Source of the DNA: Pseudofabraea citricarpa
Lineage: Eukaryota; Ascomycota; Leotiomycetes; Helotiales; Dermateaceae
NCBI GenBank assembly: GCA_029641185.1
Contig: JAPWGK010000019.1
Span: forward strand, 930,001-994,000
Length of the DNA: 64,000 bases
Reading direction: 5' to 3'
Part shown: positions 10,759 to 22,215 of the stretch, one piece after another
Layout: every line of letters begins with the position of its first letter
Numbering within the stretch: the stretch's first letter is position 1
Made by a program: the position numbers and the translations under genes
The notes under the pieces: generated by a model
The model's database searches: none
What the model saw: only the letters and a program-made list of their open reading frames with translations
What the model was told of the DNA's origin: nothing

Positions 10759-13393
10759 ATGGCCACCAGTAATAGTCACAGCGATCATGCATCTCGAGGC
10801 CCAACTTCCAACCATGGAGCGCCCTTTGCGGATCGAGATACGCCCGACGAGGAGGCTGCTGAGACGGAGAAGTCCCGGCCGACAAAATGGAGCATGGGAG
10901 TCTTGAACGACACAACCACCCATGAAGTACCAGGTACGATATATGCGAGAGATCAGTGAGCATAGACAGAAACAAGCACTTCCAAGAATTGACATCTCCC
11001 AAAGACGTCAAGGCCTTCGTAGTGACGGGGCGTTGTGACAGCAACTCTTGCTTGATTGCCAACCTCCGTCTGCTGCTCTGAAGCTTCGAGGCATTCCAAC
11101 ATGCTTGATAATTACCCTCGTTGAATTAAAAGCATAGCTAACTGTATTACTAAACAGGCTCTATTCTCCTCCTCACAGGCAAACGCAATGCACCCCTCGG
11201 TTTGGGACCAGCTACCCACTCGCATTCCTCTTTACCGCACACGCAATATAATGGCAGATCACCATCTGCTAATAGACGCCATGCTGCACAAACAGAGGCT
11301 TTGGAAGGAAAGAAGAAGACTGCAGATGGTGCTATAATCCTCGAACCACAACCAGACGATTCTCAGAATGACCCACTGAATTGGCCTTCGTGGAAACGAG
11401 ATTGTGCCCTTCTCTCTTTAGGACTCTATTGTATGGTGGGAGGCGGTATGACTCCTATATTGGCAGCAGGTTTCAGTGATGTAGCGGCTACATATTCTGT
11501 GGCCGTCTCCAAGATTTCTCTGACAACTGGCTTGTATATGATGGGGCTGGGAGTCGGCTCCGTCTTTGCATCTCCTACAGGTTCGTGGTTCCTTACCCTA
11601 CCTTGTTTATTCTTCAGCTAACACAGTCAACAAGCTATCTTGTATGGCAAACGGCCAGTTTATCTTTTTGGAGCTATCATGTTTATCGCCACCTCGTGCT
11701 GGTGTGCAGCATCACCCACCTATAACTCTCTTCTAGTTGCCAGAATATTTCAAGGTGTTTCTCTTAGTCCCGTTGAGTGTCTGCCTTCTGCAACTATCGC
11801 TGAGATCTTCTTTTTGCATGAGCGTGTAAGTTTTCTTGTTTTCTCTTAGTATGTAGTCAGTTCTGACAACCTCACAGGCATATCGCATTGGAATTTATAC
11901 TCTTCTTTTACTGGGAGGAAAGAATCTGGTGCCATTGGTTAGCGCGGCAATTATTGAAAGCATGGAATGGCGTTGGGTCTTTTGGTATGATCAATAATTC
12001 CTCCTCGGGAACCTCTCTAACACGATGTAGGATTGTGGCCATGATTGGTGGATTTTGTTGGATTCTCCTCTTCCTTTTTGTGCCAGAAACCTTTTGGGAT
12101 AGGACACCTCGACCAAAGCATCACCATCACAACCAATCGAAGCATTCGCTTCTGTCATTCTTCAGCCATAAGCATGCAGCCCACGATCTTGCGAAGCAGG
12201 CAGATGGGACGAATGACAATACCTCGAAGGTCCCAGTCAATTCCCGTCCGACAAGAAGTCTTCACGTAGGCTTTGCTCCGGGCGATGATGATTCTAAACC
12301 ACAGTCGGACCGACAAACGGTAGAAACTCCTGGTGAATCGAATGGCCCCGTACAAGAACCTGCGAAAGCTTCCCAACGTTCTGAAATGCGTTTACCAATG
12401 CCTGCTCATCATCCTTTACAGGACCGTGTAACACCGGCTGGGGGAGCACCTCCAACTCCAGCTTTGCACAACTTTAATTCCCCAGCTTATTCTGGGATGG
12501 AAAGACCTGACTCTGATTATCTTGCTAGAGGCGAGGAGATACCAGAAAAGGCGCCGTATGACGAGACAGGAAACAACAGCACGCCTCCGTCGCGACCAGC
12601 GCCACCTCAGCGATATACTACATTTCTCCGTCAGGGTCCACGACTGACTTTCGTGCAGCAGTTGAGGCCGTGGAATGGACGTCTTCACCATGACAATTGG
12701 TTTCGTGTAGCTCTTCGGCCATTTATCTTGTTTGCATACCCGGCTGTTTTATGGTCATCCGTCGTTTATGCATGCTCCGTCGGGTGGCTGATCGTTCTCT
12801 CTGAGTCTGTTTCTGTTGTTTACCGGAGCGCACATACTTACAATTTCTCTGCTCTTTCCACTGGCTTAATCTACCTCTCACCATTCATCGGTGGCGTCCT
12901 CGGAACAGCAGTTGCAGGAAAAGTCAGCGATATAATTGTACGTGCCATGTCCAGACGAAACGGTGGTCTATACGAACCAGAGTTCCGACTGGTGATGGCG
13001 ATTCCCGTTGCCATCACCACAGTTATAGGGCTCATGGGTTTCGGATGGTCTGCACAAGTAAAGGACCAATGGATCGTGCCCACCATCTTCTTCGGCGTGA
13101 TCTCTTTCGGCTGTTCGTTGGGTTCGACAACGGCCATCACATTCTGCGTTGACAGCTATAGGCAGTATGCCGGCGAAGCCCTCGTGACGCTGAACTTCAG
13201 CAAGAACATCTTCCACGGCCTCATGTTCAGCTTGTTCTTCACCGAGTGGCTCGAGTCGGACGGCTCCAAGACGGTCTTCATCTGGGTCGGCGTTATCCAG
13301 CTCATCTTTATGCTGTTTACTATACCCATGTACATCTATGGGAAGCGGGCGCGCATGTGGACGGTGCGCAAGAACTTCATGGAGAAGTTCTAG
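10759..13393 (+). CDS. MFS transporter with long cytosolic loop (DHA1-like drug/polyol type)
   Basis: Plasma-membrane proton-coupled transporter of the major facilitator superfamily, substrate unknown. Model: 10759..10933, 11158..11580, 11635..11825, 11878..11984, 12031..13393, 752 residues. The N-terminus carries the fungal pattern GVLNDTTTHEVPG-SILLL, split by a 224-nt intron, and then NDPLNWPSWKRD. Motif A is represented by YGKRPVYL. The first six helices end at FVPETFWDR. The central loop then runs about 190 residues (about 320-510), far longer than usual, and is Pro/Ser/His-rich with PKHHHHNQ. The second half includes the NGGLYEPEFRL segment typical of this subfamily, also seen in the MFS protein at 28050-29859. 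The first methionine (10759) is the only ATG in frame that precedes the conserved N-terminal motif. Confidence 0.88.
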
Positions 13394-14214
13394 CGCGGTT
13401 TGTGGATAGATTGCATTGCATTGCGTTGGTAGATTTACACTTGGTCAGGCATCGCTCTGTGCACTGGGTTGGCGTTTTGTTTTGGGCGGTTTGGGCTGTT
13501 TGGGCTTCTTTTTTTGGAGGAGCGGGAAATGGTGCATTCGAGAAGGGGCTTTTTTTTATTGCAGATGGGCGTATCAAGTACGTAGGTATGTGCGGATCGA
13601 GAATGATAGGTTGGTTGATTGATTGATGAGAAATTTAACATTGTTATCGTGTCATGCTCATCTTGGAAGTTTGTTGGCATGAGAAGTGGAAGAGAGAGAA
13701 ATCCTCGCCGTCGCCCAACTTGGTTCTTCTTGTCGTGATCTGTCTCCTACCCTCTTTTCTTTTCTTCTCTTTTCTTTTTTTGCGGTTGCTATTCGCTCCT
13801 TGCGACTATCATACTCGCAGCCTGAGATGCTGCATCTCTCAAGGAGAGTCTCACGAATCGAACCACCCGCACCAAAAAAGCCAAACGTCGGGGATCGATC
13901 GATATGTGTATTTCTGGGATAGTCCTGTATACTTGATCTCTATGATGGGGACTTTTTTTTGCTTTTGATGAGTTGATTTGATCTTGCTTGCTTTACCTGC
14001 TGCTAGTTTCTGTTGGTTGGTGGAGAGGAGAAGGATATTTTCTTTTGGGTGAGGTGCAAATAGGGGCTTCTCGTTTCCTTCCTTCTTACCTTCTTCTTCC
14101 CCTACTCCCTATCTCTGCCTGAATGGGTCTCAATGGACATGTCTGTAAAATTGAGCTGTGGACTTCTTTTTTTTTTTTTTTGCCTGGCTTTTTGGGATGA
14201 TTGAAAGGATATGC

Positions 14215-14236
14215 AGATTCGAGATTCGAGATTCGA
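14215..14236. repeat. Triplicate 7-bp GATTCGA repeat
   Basis: Three adjacent copies of the 7-bp unit in gene-free DNA downstream of the MFS gene. No function is suggested by position. Confidence 0.8.
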
Positions 14237-14617
14237 CGTTGTGGCTTAGAGTGGTGTTGGGAGGAGGAGGGAGATATTTGGTTGTTTGACGTTCGGCTCG
14301 CTCTGCTGGTCTGGCCGGCTGATGGCGTGGGCTGCCCGTGGGGAGGCTGTCTGTTGCTGCTTGAGTATGCAAGCTCGTTCACGATCTATGGACTCCTGCT
14401 TCTTTATTGCTTGGTATGGCTCTGCAACCTTCCTCCTGCACCTTGCTCTCTTTCTTCTGGACGCTCGCATGCATGCTGCAGCTCTTTAGACTTCTTCTGG
14501 ATCGTTGGTTGTGGGGGAAAGCATGAGATATTTCGTCGGTTTCGTCGTATGTCTACCTCATAGCCATGGTCGGGTTGGTGCTTGTCTTCTGTTCTTTCAT
14601 AGTGCCTCTCGTCCTGA

Positions 14618-14639
14618 CATCTCATCTCATCTCATCTCA
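14618..14639. repeat. CATCT pentanucleotide repeat
   Basis: Four uninterrupted CATCT units plus a partial copy in the gene-free stretch between the MFS and helicase genes. Confidence 0.85.
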
Positions 14640-16089
14640 ATTTGGGCATTGAACTTTTCCCACTGCTGCATGTGTATCGTCGTCGTGGTGAGAGTCTGGT
14701 TTTCTGGTTTCGTTTTCCTTGGACATGGGGCTTGGAGATTGGGGAGTTGGTGGTTCGAGTGATGGACCGCTTGCGAGAGTTTGATGTCTGTGCCTCTTGT
14801 CTAAATCAGTTAGTCTTGCTTCTGGGTGAGGAATGTATAGAGATTTGGGCATGGCTTGACTTGCAGGGTTTGAGAGTCGTAGTCGGCTAGAAACCCAGAA
14901 ATCTTCTGAAATTCTTGAGCTATGTCAGCTCTTAGATGTCGTCGTACTTTGGATGAGAGGTTCTGCTGTGGCTTGAGGTGATCTGCTGCTGCTGCACCAG
15001 GTGTAATGTGGCATTTCTCGGCTTTGTTGATTCTTATGTTGGTGCGGTACTGTGTGGATTCCTGCCGCTGCACTAAGTGTATTGTGCTTTTGCTTGATCC
15101 AGTTAATGCCACCAAAGAAGTCCCTTTATTTCCAGCCTTCGTCCCATGCTCTGGCGTCTTCCTGTCCTCATTCTGAAGTCCATCCTCTCCTGCAATTGCT
15201 GTAACTTTGAAGTGTCTCTGCATCGCTTAGCCCCTGATCAGCCGCAGGATCCCGAAGAGTACCACAGAACTGAACTTGGTGGAAAAGAGGGATGCTGGAG
15301 TCCTGGTTCTTCCCTGCAAACGTCAACTCGTCGTCTTTGACCTGGCTTGCTGGAATGGCTTTTGACCTGATGATGCGTTTGACATGACACTCTTGTTAAT
15401 CTATCTGAGACGTTGGCGATGCATCGGCTAGCTGCATTGCACACACAAAGACTTGCTGCAGCTCGGGCTTGCTGAAACTCTGCGGGACAAGGTTGGAGTT
15501 GTCGGGTAGTTCCAGATCTTGCGGATCATGATGGGGCAGTCCCCTGTACCCAAGCCATCATCTTCTTTCAGGTGTGCAACGCAACTTTCCGATGCATCAC
15601 CAAAGACTTTCTGTAATCCTGAGTTGCTGGAGCTCGACATAACAGGATTGAAATCGTTAGATGGCTTCAGATCTTGCGGGACATAACAAATTCATCTCTT
15701 GTGCTGAGTTCATCCGTTTGCTTTGGCCCCAAAAGCCATATCAGGTGTGGAATACTATCATGGATGCAATATACCGATTTAAGCGAGCATATCTATCATA
15801 CGTCTCACGGTCTACCAGGCCCGTCGCTTAACTTATTGTCCACGGGCAAGAAGACGGAGGAGGAGGATGGTTTCAATGGGCATGAAAGAGCTTCAATAGA
15901 ATACCTAGGTAGCTATTTACTCAATTAATCGATTTGTATTACCATAAAGCCCTTGAATGACCCATGATCTCTTCAATCATGGAAGCAAACGGATCATTCT
16001 TCGGCCCTTGACTTCCTATTGTCTTTGTTGGCCCCCTTAACCCAGCGTGAATAGCTGCGTGGTCGGCTACTAGCGTGGAGCCGTAGACA

Positions 16090-16096
16090 TATAAAA
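16090..16096 (+). promoter_or_regulatory. TATA box of the DEAD-box helicase gene
   Basis: TATAAAA followed about 30-50 bp later by CT-rich sequence and CACACAACAACTCC, a usual fungal start context. It lies about 790 bp before the helicase start codon, implying a long leader that contains the GTAAGT at 16247 and both tandem repeats near 16.6-16.9 kb. Confidence 0.5.
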
Positions 16097-16610
16097 CCCC
16101 ATCCTCTCTCCCTTCCTTTCAACCTTTCTTCTTCTCCACACAACAACTCCAGAACAGGTTCACCGGATCGTGTTCATTTCATTTCCCCAGGTTTAGGTCC
16201 AGTCTCCTAAACCCCTTTCTTCAGTTGCACGCAAAGCGTTCCACTGGTAAGTAAACCTCATTGTCCTACCTGATCTAGCCTCCTTCCTTCCTTCCCTCTG
16301 TCCTCCCTCCCTCGTCCACGTCCTCGTCCCTGTCCGCGCTTTCAGAACACCAAGAGCACTTGACCTTCCTGTTCGATCTTTGCTAACATAGATCTCGGGT
16401 TTAGAGTTCTTTGATACTCCTGACATTCAAGTCAATCAAAGGTACGTGAATTTTCATTTGTTTGGCATATTCTGCGATCCTCTCCTGCGGTGGTGCCAAG
16501 CTCGCTTGCGGTTCTTGCCCAAGTTGGAAGCAACGACTCATCAACCGCACGACATCACGCCTTTGCACTTTCTTTCTCTCTTCCTTTCATCTTCTCTCTT
16601 CCACTCTTCC

Positions 16611-16690
16611 ATCCTCCCTCATCTACCCAACCTTCCTCTGAGGCAGTGGCATCCTCCCTCATCTACCCAACCTTCCTCTGAGGCAGTGGC
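16611..16690. repeat. Perfect 40-bp tandem duplication in the helicase leader
   Basis: Two identical 40-bp units (16611-16650 and 16651-16690) beginning ATCCTCCCTC and ending GAGGCAGTGGC, followed by an 8-bp partial third copy. The identity suggests a recent slippage duplication. It lies about 190-270 bp before the start codon. Confidence 0.95.
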
Positions 16691-16775
16691 ATCCTCCTAT
16701 CCTGTCTGCCCTGTCTTCATCATACCCTCAGCTTCCCACGGCATATCTTGTTTCTCGTTCATTCTTGTCGATTGG

Positions 16776-16862
16776 ATTCTCGCGGCCGAGTGAATTCTCA
16801 CGACCGATTGAATTCTCGCGACCGTTCCAATTCTTGCGACCGTTCTAACAATTCTCGCGATA
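16776..16862. repeat. 18-bp periodic ATTCTCGCGACCG repeat just before the helicase start
   Basis: Five imperfect units begin with ATTCT at 16776, 16794, 16812, 16830 and 16851, i.e. spacings of 18, 18, 18 and 21 bp. The consensus is ATTCTCGCGACCG plus a variable spacer. The core contains the self-complementary TCGCGA. The array ends about 20 bp before the ATG, so it should be transcribed as leader RNA. Confidence 0.9.
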
Positions 16863-16881
16863 GTATCCACCAATCGACAGC

Positions 16882-19081
16882 ATGTCTACTTGGGACACCA
16901 ACGAGATGGCAGCTGCCTTACCTGAGACAACTGTCGATGGTACGGCTTCTGTCGATGCTACTTCGACTGTCATTCCTGCTGATGATGCCGAAGCACCAGC
17001 AGCCCGCACTGTTAGAGCTGGATGGGGTGCTCAAGTACCTTACAACTATGCCCTGTACAACAAGACTGGTCCTCCAGCTCCTGCCAATGCTGATGACACC
17101 CAAACTGAAACCCACGACACTGGTGCCGAGGGTGTCAACTATGCAGTTGAACTCGCCCCAGACCAAGGTTTGGCTCAAGGACAATGGGCTAGCAGTGCTC
17201 AAGTTTACGAATGGAACGACGAGTATGGTGATGTCGGACCAGCATTCCCTACCTTGGAGAAGATGCTGTTTGGAGATGAGAACCATGTCAAGACTGGTAT
17301 CAACTTTGATGCGTAAGTTCATAATCCAATCATGATTCAACTATCTAACTCCACCTAGCATTGCCGAGCTTGATGTCATCCAAGAAGGCACTGTGGTTAT
17401 CAACCCAGTTCGCAAATTTGAAGATGCTGGTCTTCATCCTGTCATGCTCCAGAATGTCAAGCTTGCTGGCTACGACAAGTGCACCCCAGTACAAGCCTTT
17501 ACTATGCCTGCTATCCTTAAGGACAATGACATTGTTGCTTGTGCCCAAACTGGTATGCATCGTACCATCCATTTCTCTCCACATTTTTACTCACATTTGT
17601 TCTTTAGGCTCCGGCAAGACTGCTGCTTACCTTATCCCAACTCTGTCCAAGTTGATGGGAAAGGCAAAGAAGCTTGCAGCTCCCCGTCCAAACCCTGCTA
17701 CTTTTGATCCAAATACTTCTGCATCTGTTCGAGCTGAGCCTTTGCTCTTGGTTGTTGCCCCGAGCCGTGAGCTTGCAACTCAGATTTTCAATGAAGCCCG
17801 CCGCTTCTGCTATCGCTCGATGCTCCGACCATGTGTTATTTATGGTGGCGGCCCAATTGGTGAACAGATGCAGCAACTTCAGAAGGGATGTGATGTTCTG
17901 ATTGCTACCCCTGGCCGCCTTTGTGACTTCATTGATCGTCCTCGCAACTTGTCACTCCATCGCTTGAAGTACTTGATCATCGATGAGGCCGATGAGTTGT
18001 TAACACCCGACTGGGATGAAGAGATGAAGAAGATTATGAACGGTGCTGGTAAGTCAAAGAATTCCAAGTGGTAAAATGCCCACTGACATCCAAAAGACCA
18101 AGAAGAGGGCAACCTCATCTACATGTTGTTCTCAGCCACTTTCCCTAAGGCAGCTCGGGACCTTGCCAAGGAGCATCTTGCTATGGACCACGTTCGTATT
18201 CGAGTTGGTCGTGCAGGCTCATCGCACGTCAACATTCAACAAGACATTGTTTTCGTCGAGGCCTCGCAGAAGCACAAGGCTCTGCTCGATCTATTGGACG
18301 CCAACCCTCCCGCACGTACCATCATCTTTGTCAACTCAAAGCGTGCTGCTGATGAGCTTGACGACTTCCTCTTCAATGCAGGCCTTCCAACTACAGCAAT
18401 CCACAGTGACAGAACTCAGCGTGAGCGTGAAGATTCGATCCGATCCATTCGCACTGGCACCTGTCCTATTATGGTTGCAACCGGTGTATCGGCTCGTGGA
18501 CTTGACATCACCAATGTCATGCACGTAATCAACTATGACCTGCCTTCTTCCATGTATGGAGGTATTGAAGAATACACCCATCGGATTGGTAAGTATCCCC
18601 ATCTCAGTTATCTTTGTTACTCTAACTAACACATGAATCAGGTCGCACTGGTCGTGCTGGAAACAAGGGCATCGCCACGTCCTTCTACAATGAGCGCGAT
18701 GACCAATTGGCCGAACCCCTCGTCAAGCTTCTTCTTGAGACTCAGCAAGTCATTCCTGACTTTTTGCAGGAGTACATCCCTGAAGGTTTTGCTGATGGAG
18801 CTGGTGATGTGACCAAATTGAAGTTCGAGACTGACTCGGACTTTGGTGATGATGCTGCTGAAGATGGTGCAGCAGATGCTGGTGGGTGGGATAATTCGGC
18901 AGCTCCTGCTGATGATACTGCTGGTGCCGGTGGATGGGATTCGGTAGCTCCAAAGGAGACGCCTTCTGGAGGAGATGCATGGGGAACTGCTTCTGCGGAG
19001 CCGGCCAATGCTGAGCCCATCAATACTGAGCCGGCCAATGCTGACCATGGCTGGAACAATACAGCCACTAGTGGTTGGTAA
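16882..19081 (+). CDS. DEAD-box ATP-dependent RNA helicase (Ded1/Vasa-like)
   Basis: RNA-unwinding ATPase of the Ded1/DDX3/Vasa group. Model: 16882..17312, 17359..17552, 17608..18048, 18097..18588, 18642..19081, 665 residues. All core motifs are visible in order: upstream Phe and Q motif (FEDAGLHP, GYDKCTPVQ), motif I AQTGSGKT (split by an intron after G), APSRELA, TPGRL, II DEAD (DEADE), III SAT, IV IIFVNSK, V ARGLDI, VI HRIGRTGRAG. Departures from canonical Ded1 are APSREL for PTREL and ATGVSARG for ATDVAARG. The N-terminal 130 residues are acidic and lack RGG repeats. The C-terminal tail has AGGWDN/AGGWDS/HGWNN tryptophan repeats in acidic sequence. It is likely a divergent Ded1 relative rather than the housekeeping Ded1 itself. 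Confidence 0.9.
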
Positions 19082-20770
19082 AGTATTCTCTACTTGGTCT
19101 CTCATGGCTTAATGGTTCTTTCTCGGGAGTAATACTGATGCCATTTCTTTGCTGTTTGGCTTGCTATGCGATGCCACTGGATGTTGAACCACCTTACTTG
19201 GGAATTTCGGTCGCGCTTGGCCTTCCGGATTCATTAACAAGTTGAAGGATGTGTTTGGCAATTTGGTCATAGCAAATAAAAAGTTTTTCGGTAGCGAAGC
19301 TGAATTTCAAGTTGCGATTGTGACAATAATATTTGATATAGTGGTGAAGTTGATTTCATATGTTCTTGGGTCTCAAAATTCTAACTACAACATGTTTTCT
19401 CAAGAAACATTCTGTTGAAAATGGTGTTGCTCTGTGCCATTTATATGCTAGTGCTGATTTATTTAGCTTCTGCAACCAGGGAGAATACGAGTAATGGTTC
19501 TCCTTAACTCTCTACATTACTGTGGTCACTTGGCTTAATTTTGAATCATACCTAGCTATGACAAGAATATTGTCTTGGGATACTGTCAATACTTGAAGCT
19601 CCACGACAAGGGAAGAAAGTGCCCGCAATAATGGCCTCCAAACCGGGACTTCTCTCCACCGCCGCCGATGTTTCCAATGTACTGGACAAGCCATTGTGGG
19701 AGCTGCTGTCGTGCGCCTTTCTCATCAAACTAGGAGAACATGTGCCGTTTTCTTCAGGGAATCCCGCTCTCCCCTAGGTAGATTTTGTTCTTATTTTCAT
19801 CCTGCTGTCGGCGTGTTTCTTGTTGCCACCTAATTGGCCTTTATGTTGTTTATCATTTGTCGTCTCTCCCCTTCGCGGAATAGTTTATGCGGGTGTGTGA
19901 GGAAGAGGAAGAGGAAGAGGATGGATGTGTATGAGAAGTGGATACTATGATTCGTAGAAATAGAAGGAGGGATTGTATTGGTGCCATCAGTTTGGTTAAA
20001 AGAGCCTATGGCTGAAAAGAGAGAATAAGTCACCACCAAAGGCAGGGTCCATATGCGTTTATCAAGGATCTCAAACCGGCTGGTTGTGGGAGTGCGAGAT
20101 GCAATATACTCGCCATGCCAGGGGCTGGATCTGGGATAGCGGGTCTTGACATGTCGTTGCTGGAGAAATTCAAGTAAATAGCAGAAGGTGGAGGCAACAG
20201 AAGAAAATCTTATACCTTGACGCGGTAAAGTTACGCCGGAAAGATCCCACCATCAGTGACAGCTTCAGGTTCTGTCAGAAATAGACGTTGGACAAGAGAA
20301 CAACTTTTGTTTTTCATGATCTAACATTGTATCGTTGTGCAACTACATCCACTGTGAGTGTCAAAAGGCAACATGGGACATGAGTAGAAGGCGGCTTTGT
20401 TTAACCAGCAATCCCTGTTTCGTTTGGTGAATTCGTACTGCTGTGAATCATAGCAAGCTAAGTGCGCAGAAGTTAGTCATGATTCTCCGTCGCTATTTAG
20501 CTACTTATTTCCACTTCGTGTGCTAACGGGGATCTTCTTGTAGGCTTCGCGCGCTCTCCACGCGTGAACACCTCCTCTTTAAAAACGATAGGCGTAGCGC
20601 TCTCAATTTCCACTCAACATCAACAAACCACATCTCAAAAACGTACAACGGTAGCCCAGGCCTACTGAGATAGGTGAATCTTCGTTCAGTGTATCTTGAT
20701 ATGCCTCTAGCTAACCATTAAAAGTCGATAGTAGATCGATCTTACACTGCACCAACCTCGGATTGCAAGC
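19082..20770. other. Gene-free spacer after the helicase
   Basis: I see no supported gene. The left end should hold the helicase 3' UTR. GAGGAA repeats occur at about 19900-19920. The right end is the promoter of the 2EXR gene: TTTAAAAA at about 20579, then CATCAACAAACCACATC, a likely start region, and a leader with a possible intron after 20672. Confidence 0.5.
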
Positions 20771-21556
20771 ATGTCTCCCTCGAACGAAGCCCCTACCTTG
20801 GACCTAGCCTCAGCCCAGCGTACATCTACCAACTACCAATCCACTAAGATGTTCGGATTGTTTCCGAAGCTACCGCCTGAGCTTCAAGCAAACATCTGGA
20901 AGCTTGCTCTACCTGGCCCTCGGGTTATCAAAGTCTACCTGGTGCGTTCAAGCATAAATAACAACCTCATCTTCTTGCCTAGAGAGGCATCTTCTGTCCT
21001 GTTCAGCATCTGCAAAGACTCCCGAAAAGTTGCCCTTAAAGCTATGCCAAACAAGCTACCTTGCCACACAGCGAATGGCATTTCGTACTTCGCTGACGAA
21101 GACACGATCCACATTGCCAACTTCCGCCTCTGTTGGAACATATGGAGAGACTGGAGAGACTCCGAGACGATGGAAAAATTCGCAGAGGGCCTTCTCCAAG
21201 TAAAGAACCTAGTGATTTATGATCGCTTACCACTTTCAACCTACATTAACGCGTTGGAAGTTATTCCAAATGTCGAAAGCTTTATCCATGTTCACTCCGA
21301 ATGCATGAATGACGAGGTGGCTGCCATGAGGTTTGGCATCGAGTACGCGCGTGTCGAGGTAGTCGGAGCAGAACCAATTGTGACGGCGTCGGGCGAACCC
21401 ATGAACGACGAGTGTGGGGCGACTGCATTGAAAATCCTAAACATCATCGTAAGAGAAGTCCGGGATACAGCCATCTTTCGAAAACAGCCACGAGTCGCCT
21501 GGGTGGAAATCAGCCTCTCGGATTCTATTTACAGAATCACTCGGGCATGTGAGTAG
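20771..21556 (+). CDS. 2EXR-domain protein
   Basis: Single-exon protein of 261 residues. After a 25-residue polar N-terminus it has the hallmark of the fungal 2EXR family, an F-box-like start FPKLPPELQANIWKLALPGPRVI (residues about 30-55), followed by the LFSICKDSRKVALK helix. The rest predicts alternating helices and strands, with LVIYDRLPLS and VESFIHVHSE. 2EXR proteins are abundant in filamentous ascomycetes, are species-variable and have no established biochemical function; the F-box resemblance suggests protein-protein interaction. A TTTAAAAA element about 190 bp upstream and the ATG context support the start. Confidence 0.8.
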   Translation: MSPSNEAPTLDLASAQRTSTNYQSTKMFGLFPKLPPELQANIWKLALPGPRVIKVYLVRSSINNNLIFLPREASSVLFSICKDSRKVALKAMPNKLPCHTANGISYFADEDTIHIANFRLCWNIWRDWRDSETMEKFAEGLLQVKNLVIYDRLPLSTYINALEVIPNVESFIHVHSECMNDEVAAMRFGIEYARVEVVGAEPIVTASGEPMNDECGATALKILNIIVREVRDTAIFRKQPRVAWVEISLSDSIYRITRACE

Positions 21557-22215
21557 AAAAAAAAAAAAGCAAGAGATGATCGTCTTATGGCTGGATCTAG
21601 AACTGGACTTGGCTGCATATTCATGAAACTTAAACTTCAAGGCACGGGTTTCCTAGAAAGAGTTATACGTCTATGCTAAGACACAGGAATAATTACATAG
21701 GTTGGGAATGGGTCTAGGTGATACGATCTTGTGGGGCTCAGGGAAATCTTGCTTCTTTTTGAGCATAGAGCCACAAAGACTTTAGTAGTCAATCATAGAT
21801 CCACATCTGAAAAACATCACCAATACTTTTTGTGCCAATGATGAGGGCATCAGAATCCGTTCTGTTGAATGGCGCCTTCTTAAATTTTATTGACAATTGC
21901 ATCTGGGTGCTCTTCTTGTCTTTAACGCCGAATACTTTGAAGCTGTCCATGGATTTTATGCTTTTAATTATTAAGTGCTTTTTAGTTTCTTGCAGAGCCA
22001 TTTACTACATCTTTTATCATCATGAACTGATAGCCATAAGTCATAGTTTATGTTTACATTTCACACTGGATCTAATCCTGTAGTAGAAAACATAAATCAG
22101 GAGGAAACAACCCCATCGCTGATGTATTGAGCCTACACGTGATGCATCGCTTAGAATTGGTATGATCGTACATCAAAAATATCATGAACTCCAGGCTTGA
22201 CAACACAACTATCAA
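21557..22215. other. AT-rich spacer without a recognised gene
   Basis: Intergenic sequence between two same-strand genes, with a poly-A run (21558-21569) immediately after the 2EXR stop codon. Short open frames at 21789-22083 on both strands show no family signal. Confidence 0.55.

Larger units (their letters stand above)
13394..16881. other. Long gene-free spacer and helicase promoter/leader
   Basis: No coding region is supported between the MFS gene and the helicase start (3.5 kb). The left part holds short repeats (GATTCGA triplicate at 14215-14236, CATCT repeats at 14618-14639) and a T-run at about 14168-14181. The right part is the helicase promoter: a TATA box at 16090-16096, a CT-rich likely start region, a strong GTAAGT at 16247 that may open a 5'-UTR intron, and two tandem repeats close to the start codon. 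A non-coding transcript cannot be excluded. Confidence 0.5.

Noticed and set aside
13654..15640. Several 60-140-codon open frames on both strands in the 3.5-kb spacer
   Set aside because: They overlap each other, are low-complexity or contain homopolymers, and none shows a domain.
16748..17335. Open frame overlapping the helicase start, with Ser-Arg/Asp-like repeats
   Set aside because: It has no ATG before the repeats, is out of frame with the helicase, and the repeat peptide is a by-product of the 18-bp DNA repeat.
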